DNA of 64,000 nt from contig NZ_OCMS01000001.1 in assembly GCF_900215325.1 (NCBI RefSeq), forward strand, positions 310,001 to 374,000, written 5' to 3'. Below are positions 7,564 to 16,524 of the stretch, in pieces (within the stretch, counting starts at the first letter, position 1; every line of letters begins with the position of its first letter). The DNA is from Fibrobacter sp. UWB16 (lineage in GTDB: Bacteria; Fibrobacterota; Fibrobacteria; Fibrobacterales; Fibrobacteraceae). A program made the position numbers and the translations under genes. A model generated the notes under the pieces. The model searched no databases and was not told the origin of the DNA. It saw only the letters and a program-made list of their open reading frames with translations.

Positions 7564-8739
7564 CTAAAGCGTCGCATGCGCAGCAATCGTATAAATCGCA
7601 GTCACGTCCTTTGCCTTGAGCGGCACGAATCCCCAGCCGTCGCCCGGGTTCAGTTTTTCGACAAGCGTCGGGATATCTTCTTCCTTCGCGCCGAGCTCCG
7701 CAAAGTTAATCGGCATGCCGATGGAATGCAAGAATCGACGGAACGATTTGATGCCTTCGAGGGCGGTCGCTTTCGGGTTTTCAAAATTCATCTGGCAGCC
7801 AAATACACGTGTTGCCATCTGTGCAAAACGCATCACGTTATGGTCAACCACGTATTCCATCCACGCCGGCATAATAACTGCTAGCCCCGCGCCATGGGCG
7901 CAGTCATAAAGTCCCGAAAGTTCATGTTCAATCGCGTGACTGTTCCAGTCCTGACTGCGCCCACAGCCCACAAGGCCATTGTGGGCTACCGTACCCGCCC
8001 ACATAATGTTCGCACGAGCCTCGTAATTGGCGGGTTCGGCCATGGCGCGCGGGCCTTCCTTAAGCATCGTGATGAGCAGCGCTTCGCAAAGGCGGTCCGT
8101 CGTCTCGACCTCGAGCGTATTCGTGAAGTATCGTTCAAACACATGAGCCATGATGTCGGTGATGCCGCAAGCCGTCTGATAAGCAGGCAACGTGCAGAGC
8201 AAAGCCGGATTCTGCACCGCAAACCTCGGACGAATCACATCAGCACCGATATCGCGCTTGAGCATTCCCTCTTCCTTTGTCACAACAGAATCGCCGCTGC
8301 CTTCGGAACCGGCGGCAGCAATCGTCTGCACCACGCCAATCGGGAGTGCCTTCGTGACCGGCAACTTTTTCGCATAAAAGTCCCAGAAATCGCCATCGTA
8401 AAGAGCTCCTACGGCAATGCCCTTCGAGCTATCAATGACGGAGCCACCGCCCACAGCAAGGATGAAATCAACATCGTTTGCACGCACCATTTCGATGCCC
8501 TTGTAAATCAAGGTATCACGCGGATTCGGCTTCACGCCACCGAGTTCCACAAATGAAACGCCCGCAGCGTTAAGCGATGCCTTCACGCGGTCAATCAAGC
8601 CGGAGCGCACCGCAGAGCCCCCACCGTAATGAATCAGCACCTTCGTGCCGCCATACTTTTTGACGAGTTCACCGCATTCGTTTTCGCGGTCCTTACCAAA
8701 TACAAATTCTGTGGGGCTGTAGAAATTAAAGTTATCCAT
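7564..8739 (-). CDS. Iron-containing alcohol dehydrogenase (butanol dehydrogenase/YqhD-like)
   Basis: A 391-residue NAD(P)H-dependent group III alcohol dehydrogenase that reduces aldehydes to alcohols in the cytoplasm. The dinucleotide-binding loop GGGSVIDSSK is at residues 97-106. Metal-binding histidines are recognisable in DIMAHVFERY and in HAIEHELSGLYDCAHGAG. The sequence resembles the BDH/YqhD branch more than the AdhE branch. It is a single gene with a convergent FISUMP lipoprotein on its 3' side. The physiological substrate cannot be inferred. Confidence 0.88.
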   Translation of the reverse strand: MDNFNFYSPTEFVFGKDRENECGELVKKYGGTKVLIHYGGGSAVRSGLIDRVKASLNAAGVSFVELGGVKPNPRDTLIYKGIEMVRANDVDFILAVGGGSVIDSSKGIAVGALYDGDFWDFYAKKLPVTKALPIGVVQTIAAAGSEGSGDSVVTKEEGMLKRDIGADVIRPRFAVQNPALLCTLPAYQTACGITDIMAHVFERYFTNTLEVETTDRLCEALLITMLKEGPRAMAEPANYEARANIMWAGTVAHNGLVGCGRSQDWNSHAIEHELSGLYDCAHGAGLAVIMPAWMEYVVDHNVMRFAQMATRVFGCQMNFENPKATALEGIKSFRRFLHSIGMPINFAELGAKEEDIPTLVEKLNPGDGWGFVPLKAKDVTAIYTIAAHATL

Positions 8740-8832
8740 ATTCCATCCTTATATTTTCCAACTAAAATACAAGAAAATCCCACCCAGCGGCAGGATTTTA
8801 CCAAATTTTCTGTTCTCTAGAGGAAACATCTA

Positions 8833-9582
8833 CTAAAATTTAAGCGAAACGCCTACGTGCGGAACAATCTGAAACCCAGAAAAGACATGATTGAGTTTAT
8901 AATCAATTGTTTCAAAATTATCGTTGCGATAATTAAATTCTTTCGTTCTATTTCCAAAACCGAACAAATTCACAGTCACATCTACACCCGCATTAATTCC
9001 AAACCGTTCCGTAATTCGATACCCCAAAACAATATCGGCACCACCAACAAAATTAAACAGCAGCGTTGAATATTCGTCGGTGATATCCTCCATCTGATAA
9101 GTTTTCCCCAAGTATTTCATGTCACCACCCAAAATAGCATGTACCGCTAATATGAAATCATTTACAAACGGAGCATAGCCCAATCCAACTTTTGCATTCA
9201 AATCAAAACGAGAATCAATCTGATTCATATGGTCATACGGATCAAAATAAGAATATTTTTTGGATTCATTCACAGGGAAATTAATAAAACCAATTCCTGC
9301 TCCGACCTCAAAAGACAAACCATTTTGATAAACCAAATCACGAGTCCACTTCAATTGAAGTCCCATGATCATATCCATTTTTAAATCACGATCACGAGTA
9401 AAACTGCCATCATCGTATTCTAAATTGCTATACTGGGTCCACGTTCCGCCCCAATCCATCGGAAGCGCAATACTAAATGTATGGAAAACAATACGCTCCT
9501 TCTGTTTTTCATCACTTTGTGCAAAAGACATTAATGCCAAGAACATCACGACAACAAGCACATTTTTCATCAAATTGGACAT
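8833..9582 (-). CDS. Predicted outer-membrane beta-barrel protein (paralogue of the gene at 47078)
   Basis: A signal peptide (MKNVLVVVMFLALMSFAQS) is followed by about 220 residues rich in alternating hydrophobic/aromatic strands ending in Phe, as in small outer-membrane barrels. It matches the protein at 47078-47833 in order and in wording: FDLNAKVGLGYAP..NDFILAVHA, a GADIVLGYRI segment, and a terminal VFSGFQIVPHVGVSLKF. ATG at 9582 is chosen because GGAG lies 6 bp upstream; upstream TTG/ATG codons lack a site. No function is known for the family. Confidence 0.7.
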   Translation of the reverse strand: MSNLMKNVLVVVMFLALMSFAQSDEKQKERIVFHTFSIALPMDWGGTWTQYSNLEYDDGSFTRDRDLKMDMIMGLQLKWTRDLVYQNGLSFEVGAGIGFINFPVNESKKYSYFDPYDHMNQIDSRFDLNAKVGLGYAPFVNDFILAVHAILGGDMKYLGKTYQMEDITDEYSTLLFNFVGGADIVLGYRITERFGINAGVDVTVNLFGFGNRTKEFNYRNDNFETIDYKLNHVFSGFQIVPHVGVSLKF

Positions 9583-9719
9583 TCCATTCTCCATCAAAAA
9601 TTTATACGAAAAGATAGATAAAATATAACCAAAAACATCTTTGGATTCTTTGAAATCAAAAAATTCTCTGAATGACGAAAAAAAACTTCCCGAAGCATAC
9701 CCGAGAAGTTTTAAAAAAG

Positions 9720-9747
9720 GAGATTCCCGATCAAGTCGGGAATGACA
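9720..9747. repeat. Short palindromic dispersed repeat, copy 4
   Basis: GAGATTCCCGA and TCGGGAATGACA pair as stem arms. It lies in the 280-bp gap before argJ, which otherwise holds only hairpins. Confidence 0.85.
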
Positions 9748-9806
9748 ACTCTATAATTCCATTCTGCATTTTAGCATTGGGAAAAGGAGGGTCGTACCGT
9801 GAGCAC

Positions 9807-9830
9807 AAAACGCCTCGTATTAACGAGGCG
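9807..9830 (-). terminator. Intrinsic terminator of argJ
   Basis: On the minus strand the hairpin CGCCTCGT/ACGAGGCG is followed by TTTTGTG. A further inverted repeat (AATCGGCT...AGCCGATT) covers the argJ stop codon. Confidence 0.65.
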
Positions 9831-9878
9831 TGTGTGCGAGATAATCGGCTTCTTAAAGTTCTTATTAACTCTAGCCGA

Positions 9879-11096
9879 TTAGGTCGTATATTCTGCGTTG
9901 ATCTTCACGTAGCCATAGCTCAAGTCGCAAGTGAATGCGCTTGCAGAAGCCTGACCAATGTTCAACACGAGCGTTACTTTGTATTCACGCTGACGAACCA
10001 CGGCATGCAGTGCAGCCGTCTGCTTTTCATCCAGCTGTACCGGACGGCCACCTTCGAGAACCTTGACTTCACCAAAGTAGAGGTCCGTGTGTTCGGCAAC
10101 CATGTTGCAGCCGCTAGAACCAGCACTGCTAAGGATACGACCCCAGTTCGGGTCTTCACCGAACATGGCGCACTTGGCGAGGTTCGACGTACCGATGAAG
10201 CGAGCCATGCGGAGAGCTTCTTCGTGGCTTTCAGCCTTTTCAATGCGGAGTTCGATGAGCTTCGTTGCACCTTCACCGTCGCGGACAATGTCCTTGGCGA
10301 GGCTCTGCATCACGAGCGTCAAAGCTGCGCGGAATTCGCCCTGTTCGCTGAGGGAGAGGTCTTCGTACTTGATGCCGCTCATGCCGTTAGCGAGCATGAT
10401 GCAAGTGTCGTTCGTGCTGGTGTCACCATCAACCGTAATTGCGTTGAAGGAGTCTGCGATGTTGGCACGGAATTCAGCAAAGAAGTCAATCGGCAAAGCA
10501 AGGTCTGTCGTGATGAACGCAAGCATCGTAGCCATGTTCGGGTGGATCATGCCAGAACCCTTGCAGGCGCCACCGATAGTCACCACACCCTTTTCGGTCT
10601 TGATTTCCACAGCGTGGCTCTTGAGAGCAAGGTCCGTCGTGAGGATAGCGCGGCCGAATTCTTCGGAAGCATCTTCATGGAGCTTTTCCACGAGCTTCGG
10701 GATACCGGCTTCGATCTTGTCCATCGGCATCAAGTGGCCAATCACGCCCGTGCTGCAAACAAGCACGCTCTTCGGCGTGAGCTTCAAGGCTTCTTCCGTG
10801 AGGACAGCCATGCGTTCAGCATCGGCATAACCCTTTTCGCCCGTGCAAGCGTTAGCGTTACCACTGTTCACGATCACAGCAGATGCAAAGTGGGCATGTT
10901 CCAAAGCGGCCTTGTCATAAAGGACCGGAGCGGCCTTCACCTTATTGGTGGTAAAAACGGCGAAGCAGCGGGCTGCCTTTTCGCTCTTGAGAAGAGCCAT
11001 ATCGGCATTGCCGCTGGCCTTGATTCCGGCGCAAATTCCAGATGCGGTAAAGCCCTTGGGGGAGCAAACGCCGCCTTTTTCCAACACAGTGTACAT
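9879..11096 (-). CDS. argJ: Bifunctional ornithine acetyltransferase/N-acetylglutamate synthase
   Basis: ArgJ recycles the acetyl group from N-acetylornithine to glutamate in arginine biosynthesis; bifunctional forms also use acetyl-CoA. The autocleavage and nucleophile threonine is Thr190 in HPNMATMLAF, preceded by the conserved GGACKGSGMI. GEDPNWGRI and a SGCNMVAEH segment near the C-terminus are also family hallmarks. The 405-residue length is normal. ATG at 11096 is chosen because AGGAG lies just upstream; the longer frame would add 15 non-conserved residues. It stands alone, divergent from greA. Confidence 0.93.
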   Translation of the reverse strand: MYTVLEKGGVCSPKGFTASGICAGIKASGNADMALLKSEKAARCFAVFTTNKVKAAPVLYDKAALEHAHFASAVIVNSGNANACTGEKGYADAERMAVLTEEALKLTPKSVLVCSTGVIGHLMPMDKIEAGIPKLVEKLHEDASEEFGRAILTTDLALKSHAVEIKTEKGVVTIGGACKGSGMIHPNMATMLAFITTDLALPIDFFAEFRANIADSFNAITVDGDTSTNDTCIMLANGMSGIKYEDLSLSEQGEFRAALTLVMQSLAKDIVRDGEGATKLIELRIEKAESHEEALRMARFIGTSNLAKCAMFGEDPNWGRILSSAGSSGCNMVAEHTDLYFGEVKVLEGGRPVQLDEKQTAALHAVVRQREYKVTLVLNIGQASASAFTCDLSYGYVKINAEYTT

Positions 11097-11170
11097 AGTA
11101 TCTCCTAAAAAGAAGCTTTCTTTGCGATTCTGGGCTCGCAAAGCCCGTTAAAATTTTTACCTTATGGAGC

Positions 11171-11638
11171 ATGGAAAAGATCATGTTTACACAAGAGGCT
11201 TACGACAAGCTCGTTAAGGACCTTGAAAATTTAAAAAATGTTGAACGTCCCCGCGTACTTCAAGAATTAGTTGATGCCCGTGCACAAGGCGATTTGAGCG
11301 AAAACGCTGAATACCATGCTGCCAAGGAGCGCCTTGCCTCTATTGACAACATCGAAATGCCGAAGCTCCAGGACCAACTCGCCCGCGCCCAGGTGATAGC
11401 ATTTGATGCGAACTCCGATACCATCAAGTTCGGCGCCACCATCACGGCCAAGAACCTGAAGACCAAGCGCGAAATCGTGTACCAGCTCGTCTCTCCCGAA
11501 GAAGCAGACGCCCTCAACGGCAAGATCAGCTTCAAGAGCCCGATTGGTGCCGCCCTCATGGGCAAGAAGCGCGGCGATACGGTCGAAGTCGTAACGCCCA
11601 AGGGCAAGAACCAGTTCGAAATCATCGATTTCAAGTAA
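11171..11638 (+). CDS. greA: Transcription elongation factor GreA
   Basis: Binds the RNA polymerase secondary channel and stimulates cleavage of backtracked RNA. The N-terminal coiled-coil hairpin carries the catalytic acidic tip DLSENAEYH at residues 41-49, exactly the numbering of E. coli GreA Asp41/Glu44, which supports the start at 11171. The C-terminal FKBP-like domain follows and ends with a normal length of 155 residues. GGAG at 11166 is very close to this ATG; an in-frame ATG at 11183 is an alternative. holA starts 3 bp after the stop, so the two are probably one transcript. Confidence 0.93.
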   Translation: MEKIMFTQEAYDKLVKDLENLKNVERPRVLQELVDARAQGDLSENAEYHAAKERLASIDNIEMPKLQDQLARAQVIAFDANSDTIKFGATITAKNLKTKREIVYQLVSPEEADALNGKISFKSPIGAALMGKKRGDTVEVVTPKGKNQFEIIDFK

Positions 11639-11641
11639 TCC

Positions 11642-12610
11642 ATGTTCGTAACGCTCATCGGCAAAGACCAGTTCAGCAAGGACAAGCGGATTGAAAAATT
11701 CCTGTCCGAGACTCTTGGCGACCGGATTTCAGATCCGATGGCCAAGCAGGTGCTGTACGCCACCGATACAAACATCGCCTCCATCTCCGATGTCATCATC
11801 GAAGCGTGCGATTCCGTGTCGATGTTCTCGCCTGAACAGGTCATCGTCGTACGCAAGGCCGAAGCCCTCAAGACCGACGACATGAAGGCTCTTGCCAAGT
11901 GGCTCCCCCACGCAGCAAGCGGCAAGTTGCTCTTCGATTTTGAAACACTTCTCGCCTCCAGCGAGCTCTACAAGGCTCTCGCAAAGGTAGGCAAGGTCGA
12001 AAAGTTCGACGTTCCGAAGCAATACGAAATGGCCGACTGGATTTCAGCCGTTGTCCCGACGCACTTTAACAAGGCGATTGAGCCTGCAGCATCGCAGTAC
12101 CTCGCCGAAGCGCTCGGCAACGATACCAAGCTCGTGAGCGAAGAAGTCGAGAAAATTATCCTCTACGCTCCGGACTGCAAAAAGATTACGCTCGACCTCG
12201 TGAAAACGATGGTCGTCTCCCAGCGCGATATCCCGACCTATGAGATTGAAGGATTCTTCGGCATGCAGAATGCCAAGGCTTACGTCCAAAAGTTAAACGA
12301 GCTCTTGAACAGCGGCGTCGACGCCATCCGCATTTCGAACACGCTGTACAACTACGCACTCTCGCTTTTGAACTACGGCTCGCTTACTGCAAAAGGCGTC
12401 TCGCCCGAAGAAGCCGCTAAAAAGATCGGCAAGAACTACTACATGTTCGTGAAAAAAGGCCAAGCCGCCGAATGCTGCCGCCGTTGGCGTAAGCCACTCC
12501 TCGTGCGCGTATTGCGCCGCCTCGCCGACCTCAATTACGAAATCAAGAGTGGCAAGTGCCCGACCCGCATGAGCCAGGAACTCGCCCTCGCCGCACTCGT
12601 CGTGCGGTAA
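11642..12610 (+). CDS. holA: DNA polymerase III subunit delta
   Basis: The delta subunit of the clamp loader opens the beta sliding clamp. The sequence shows the HolA pattern: an N-terminal part with MFSPEQVIVVRKAE and KLLFDFE segments, a central AAA+-like domain with LGNDTKLVSEEVEKI, and a C-terminal collar domain ending in MSQELALAALV. 322 residues is normal. As usual for delta, there is no Walker A motif. It partners the dnaX product encoded at 53931. Confidence 0.85.
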   Translation: MFVTLIGKDQFSKDKRIEKFLSETLGDRISDPMAKQVLYATDTNIASISDVIIEACDSVSMFSPEQVIVVRKAEALKTDDMKALAKWLPHAASGKLLFDFETLLASSELYKALAKVGKVEKFDVPKQYEMADWISAVVPTHFNKAIEPAASQYLAEALGNDTKLVSEEVEKIILYAPDCKKITLDLVKTMVVSQRDIPTYEIEGFFGMQNAKAYVQKLNELLNSGVDAIRISNTLYNYALSLLNYGSLTAKGVSPEEAAKKIGKNYYMFVKKGQAAECCRRWRKPLLVRVLRRLADLNYEIKSGKCPTRMSQELALAALVVR

Positions 12611-12626
12611 GCTCGCTCGCCAAATT

Positions 12627-14888
12627 TTACTTCACATTCACTTGCTTGACGTCACTGCCGACACGCACAATGTATGCCCCGGCACGATTCATCGTCATAT
12701 TAAAGTTGGCATCATCAACAACACCGGACTTGATGACAAGCCCCTGCATGTCGAATACAGCGTAGACACTCCCCTTGCGAGCATTCATCACCTGGATATC
12801 GCGGCCAACCATAGCCACACTGAACTGCGGCCGAGCGCCCTTCAATGCAATCGACGCCTTGCCATTCGAAGAACTTGATTTAGACTTTTTACTAGAAGAA
12901 CTCGATTTTACAGAACTAGAGCTCGACTTTGCCTTGCCAGAACTTGAACTTTCAACATTTTTACTTGAACTCGAAGCGTTCTCCTTCACAGAACTGGAGC
13001 TTGAATTTGCCTTACTGCTTGAGCTAGACTTGGCATTACTTGAGCTCGAAGAACTCAAATTCTTCAATTCAAAGCTATAGAGAATTTCCCCTTTAAGCTT
13101 GCTGTCACCAGCAAAATAAGCCGGATTACCATTAACCGTAAGAAGCTCATCATTAATCTTACGAGGATTAGCAATTTTCCAAATATTCACCAGACTATCA
13201 TCAGCACAGTCCCCTTCAATAGAGGCTTCAATATCGAAATACATTAAGTAATTACCTTCTTTCAAGGTATCTTTAACAAGCTTGCTATCTAATTCAATTT
13301 TTTTATAAAAAGGGAAGAAGCACTCATTCGGGCCTCCTATTTTAACATCCTTTATAGCCCCATCCAGCTCCAAGCCTTTAATTGTATAAGCAAATTCAGG
13401 ATCCGCAGTAGCAGCATACACAGCTTCTACAGTTGTATTTTCTGTAAGATTATCCAAGTTTCTACTCCAGCCAACAAACTCCAAGCCCGCATGAGTAGGC
13501 GGTTTCGGAGCAGTCACTGGTTTACCCACCACAGCTTCAACTTCATCAATGACGGATTTATTAACGAAATCAACAAACGTAATTACCATCATCGGAATTT
13601 CTTCGTAGACAGCATTTACCTTAAATCTAGGCTTATCGATATAGGTAAATTTCTTGTCCCATCCCTTGAATTCATACCCTTCACGAACAGGATCTTTCGG
13701 AGCAGTCGCCGATTGACCATAACCGACACGCTCCGTTTTCAATACAGCTCCATCATAATCAAGGAAGTCGACTCGGTACCAACGATAAGGGAATGATACG
13801 CCATTTTTATAGTAGGTGATTTTCCAATTTAATTTCTTGACATCCAAATCATTTACAAGAACAACTGGCGTCTCGTTTTTTACATATAGGAATTTCCAAA
13901 TATTGACTAAGCTGTCATTTTTGCACGCCTCTTTATCATCAATATCAATTGCAATGCTTAAATCATACAACCAGGCATCAGAATCACCTTCTTCATATTC
14001 ATACTCATTATATTTGTCAAACTTTTGGTTAGAGACCACAAAACATTCATTAGGGGTTTCAATATTCACATCGGAAGCTTTCACAGCAGTCTTGAAATCC
14101 TTTACCGTAAAACTATATACCGGTTTGTCTGCGGCCTCAAAAATTGCATTCACAATCGTATTCGCCCCATATTTAATATCGTTAAGATCCTTATCCCAGC
14201 CCTTAAACACAAGACCTTTATGAGCAGGATCTTCCGGAGCCACAAAAGTTTCTCCTTCATAATACTTTTCAGAAGAGCCTAAATCGCTACCATCGTAATC
14301 AAAATAGAAGTATTTATACCATCGACGTTCCTCATAATCGGCCACAATGGTAATAGCGGCATTAATGGCGGAATAGTCCTGTTTCCATCCAGTAAACTTG
14401 AATTGTCTAGGCACAGGGAAATCTTCTGGTGGCGTTGCAGACAAGCCCTCCAATACCTTTTCTTTCTTCAAAGTCACCCATTTTTCTTCTAAAGAAAGTC
14501 CTGTAAACTCAATCTTATATCGCGTTACTGTGATTCCTATTTTTCCATTTACATTTCGTATGTAATATTCACCTACACCGTCAAAAACAACTTTTATTTT
14601 ATTAACGTCTTTTACTTCATTCCAGATTTTAACCAAATTATTATCGGCACAGCCCTGCTGCGTATTATCAACTGAAACATATGTCTCAAACAAGTCGGCA
14701 GCACCATTAGGAATAAGTTCTTGCTTGGTTATAACGAAACACTTATTCGGAGTTTTAAATTCAATATCATCTATAGTTTCTGCAGTAGCAAAACCTTTCA
14801 AAGAGAAATTAAAGGTATCATCAGCAGCCCAAGACATAGCGCCGGCGCAAAGCAACAACACAAAAATACGGCTCATAGCTTTATTCAT
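12627..14888 (-). CDS. Secreted surface protein with InlB-type repeats, Ser-rich linker and T9SS-like C-terminal domain
   Basis: A 753-residue secreted protein. A signal peptide (residues 1-21, ending SWAA) is followed by at least four Listeria-Bacteroides (InlB B) repeats, seen as GWDKDLNDI, GYEFKGWDKKF, GLEFVGWSRNL and related strands, separated by Cys-containing modules that repeat NECF...CADDSLVNIW three times. Residues 610-675 are a poly-serine linker with Lys and Ala spacers. The last 75 residues (VYAVFDMQGLVIKSG, then GAYIVRVG and VKQVNVK) resemble type A sorting domains of the type IX secretion system. GGAG precedes the ATG. Probably a cell-surface or secreted binding protein; the ligand is unknown. 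Confidence 0.8.
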   Translation of the reverse strand: MNKAMSRIFVLLLCAGAMSWAADDTFNFSLKGFATAETIDDIEFKTPNKCFVITKQELIPNGAADLFETYVSVDNTQQGCADNNLVKIWNEVKDVNKIKVVFDGVGEYYIRNVNGKIGITVTRYKIEFTGLSLEEKWVTLKKEKVLEGLSATPPEDFPVPRQFKFTGWKQDYSAINAAITIVADYEERRWYKYFYFDYDGSDLGSSEKYYEGETFVAPEDPAHKGLVFKGWDKDLNDIKYGANTIVNAIFEAADKPVYSFTVKDFKTAVKASDVNIETPNECFVVSNQKFDKYNEYEYEEGDSDAWLYDLSIAIDIDDKEACKNDSLVNIWKFLYVKNETPVVLVNDLDVKKLNWKITYYKNGVSFPYRWYRVDFLDYDGAVLKTERVGYGQSATAPKDPVREGYEFKGWDKKFTYIDKPRFKVNAVYEEIPMMVITFVDFVNKSVIDEVEAVVGKPVTAPKPPTHAGLEFVGWSRNLDNLTENTTVEAVYAATADPEFAYTIKGLELDGAIKDVKIGGPNECFFPFYKKIELDSKLVKDTLKEGNYLMYFDIEASIEGDCADDSLVNIWKIANPRKINDELLTVNGNPAYFAGDSKLKGEILYSFELKNLSSSSSSNAKSSSSSKANSSSSSVKENASSSSKNVESSSSGKAKSSSSSVKSSSSSKKSKSSSSNGKASIALKGARPQFSVAMVGRDIQVMNARKGSVYAVFDMQGLVIKSGVVDDANFNMTMNRAGAYIVRVGSDVKQVNVK

Positions 14889-14983
14889 TTTTGCTCCATT
14901 TGGATGGTCATAATAACGTTTAAAAGTTTACATTTTTATCACACAAATATAACAAAAATACACCAAGCATCAAAGATGATATA

Positions 14984-15010
14984 AAAAAGCCCTGGGTAAA
15001 ACCCAGGGTT
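14984..15010 (-). terminator. Intrinsic terminator after the pilM-Q operon
   Basis: On the minus strand, CCCTGGGT/ACCCAGGG is followed by CTTTTTTAT. A second hairpin, GCCGGAC/GTCCGGC (15031-15048), precedes it, making a tandem arrangement directly after the pilQ stop. Confidence 0.85.
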
Positions 15011-15057
15011 TTCGCGTTTATAAAACAAAGGCCGGACAACAGTCCGGCAAATGTTAA

Positions 15058-16524
15058 TTACTGATTCCAGTCGTCGTGAGAGTTTTCAGGAACAGGAGCA
15101 TCTGGAGTTTCACCCGTCACTACCGGAGATGTCATAATCTTGTCATCGACCGGCTTTAGTTCCGGAGCGGCAACACTGGAAGTTTCTTCGGACTTTTCAG
15201 AGATATCGACATTGCCGATGTAGTTGCGGATAATGCGCGGCGTCACAAAGATCACGAGGTCCTTCTTCGTGATGGACTTGCGGCTATACTTGAAAAGGTT
15301 GCCCAAGAGCGGAATATCCTTGAGGAACGGGATACCGCTTTCGCTTTCGGTGTTTTCGTTACGGGTAAGGCCACCGATCACAACCGTTTCACCGTCAGCC
15401 ACAACCACCTTGGTCTTTGCTTCCTGGGTCGAAATCACGACTTCGCCCTTTTCGTCATAGCCATAGGAGTTGTTTTCCGGATGGAGGTCGAGCAAGATGC
15501 GGTTGTCGCCAGAAACATGCGGCGTCACCGTGAGCTTGATACCCGTTTCCACCATCTTGGTCGAAGATTCACCGCTATCGTCAATCACGCGGATGGAAAC
15601 CTTGTCACCCATGAACACCTGAGCTTCGGTGTTGTCGAGCGTAGAAACCTGCGGGCTGGCGAGCACTTCCGTAGAAGCATCACCCATCAAGTTCGAAATG
15701 GCGATCTGGAGATTGTTGTCGAGGAGGCTTGCCGTAATGGCGGTATTTGCCTTACCCACAGCCGGAGAAGTTCCGTTCGGGAAGGACTTGATAGCACCAC
15801 TGATTCGGCTGGAGTTGGCAGCACCGGCAGTTCCAAGAGCGGCTGTACCAGGAGTAAGCGTAGTGGTTCCCACAGCTGCAGTCCAATCCACACCAAGTTC
15901 ACGGGCAAGTTCACTGTTCACGACAACAAGCTTAGCCGTAATCATGATCTGGAGCGTTTCAACGTCAAGTTCGACAAGAGCATTGCCCATCTGTTCGATC
16001 TTACTTTCGGTATCGTAAACAATGATGGAGTTCGTACGTTCCACAACAGAAATCTTGCCGCGGTTCGACTTCATGCTTTCAAGCACCTTGACAAGTTCAT
16101 CAGCCTTGGCGTGGTGCACCTGGAAGTTCTTACGGACAAGAGGCGCATTCTGTTCGGCCTGATTTTCTTCGTCGGCAAGCTTTTTCTGCTTTGCCTGATA
16201 AGTGCTCAAGCGCTGGATGGAAATGTACTTGTCCTGAATCACCCACGTGAGGTCATTCATATTACAAATAATGTCCAAGGTTTCCTGCCAGGTCTTCTTG
16301 GTCACGCGCAAGCTTATTTTGCCCTTGACATCCGGGGCAATCAAGATGTCCACGCCAGCAATCACCGACACAGAGCGGAAAATGGCTTCGTAGTCCATAT
16401 TGACGAAGTTAAAGTCATATAGCTTCTTATTCGGGGCTACAGAGCCTTCGGCAGGAGCAGCCCACGCGGTCGCAAAGCTTGCCACCATGATAAGAATCGT
16501 CAGAATTTTAGTCAGCTTTTTCAC
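15058..16524 (-). CDS. pilQ: Type IV pilus secretin PilQ
   Basis: Forms the outer-membrane pore through which the pilus passes. It has a signal peptide (ending TAWAA), a secretin/TonB short N-terminal domain (YDFNFVNMDYEAIFRSVSVIAGVDI), an N1 domain (KNFQVHHAKADELVKVLESM), and the secretin core with VASPQVSTLDN-like and VVIGGLTRNENTESESGIPFLKDIPLLGNLF signatures. 488 residues is compact for PilQ because the AMIN domains that usually precede the core are missing here and may be supplied by the upstream gene. The start ATG overlaps the upstream stop by 4 bp. Confidence 0.92.
   Translation of the reverse strand: MKKLTKILTILIMVASFATAWAAPAEGSVAPNKKLYDFNFVNMDYEAIFRSVSVIAGVDILIAPDVKGKISLRVTKKTWQETLDIICNMNDLTWVIQDKYISIQRLSTYQAKQKKLADEENQAEQNAPLVRKNFQVHHAKADELVKVLESMKSNRGKISVVERTNSIIVYDTESKIEQMGNALVELDVETLQIMITAKLVVVNSELARELGVDWTAAVGTTTLTPGTAALGTAGAANSSRISGAIKSFPNGTSPAVGKANTAITASLLDNNLQIAISNLMGDASTEVLASPQVSTLDNTEAQVFMGDKVSIRVIDDSGESSTKMVETGIKLTVTPHVSGDNRILLDLHPENNSYGYDEKGEVVISTQEAKTKVVVADGETVVIGGLTRNENTESESGIPFLKDIPLLGNLFKYSRKSITKKDLVIFVTPRIIRNYIGNVDISEKSEETSSVAAPELKPVDDKIMTSPVVTGETPDAPVPENSHDDWNQ

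Noticed and set aside
9672-11108. 478-residue reading frame antisense to argJ
   Set aside because: argJ is clearly the real gene with all catalytic motifs; the antisense frame is a shadow that reads through a repeat.
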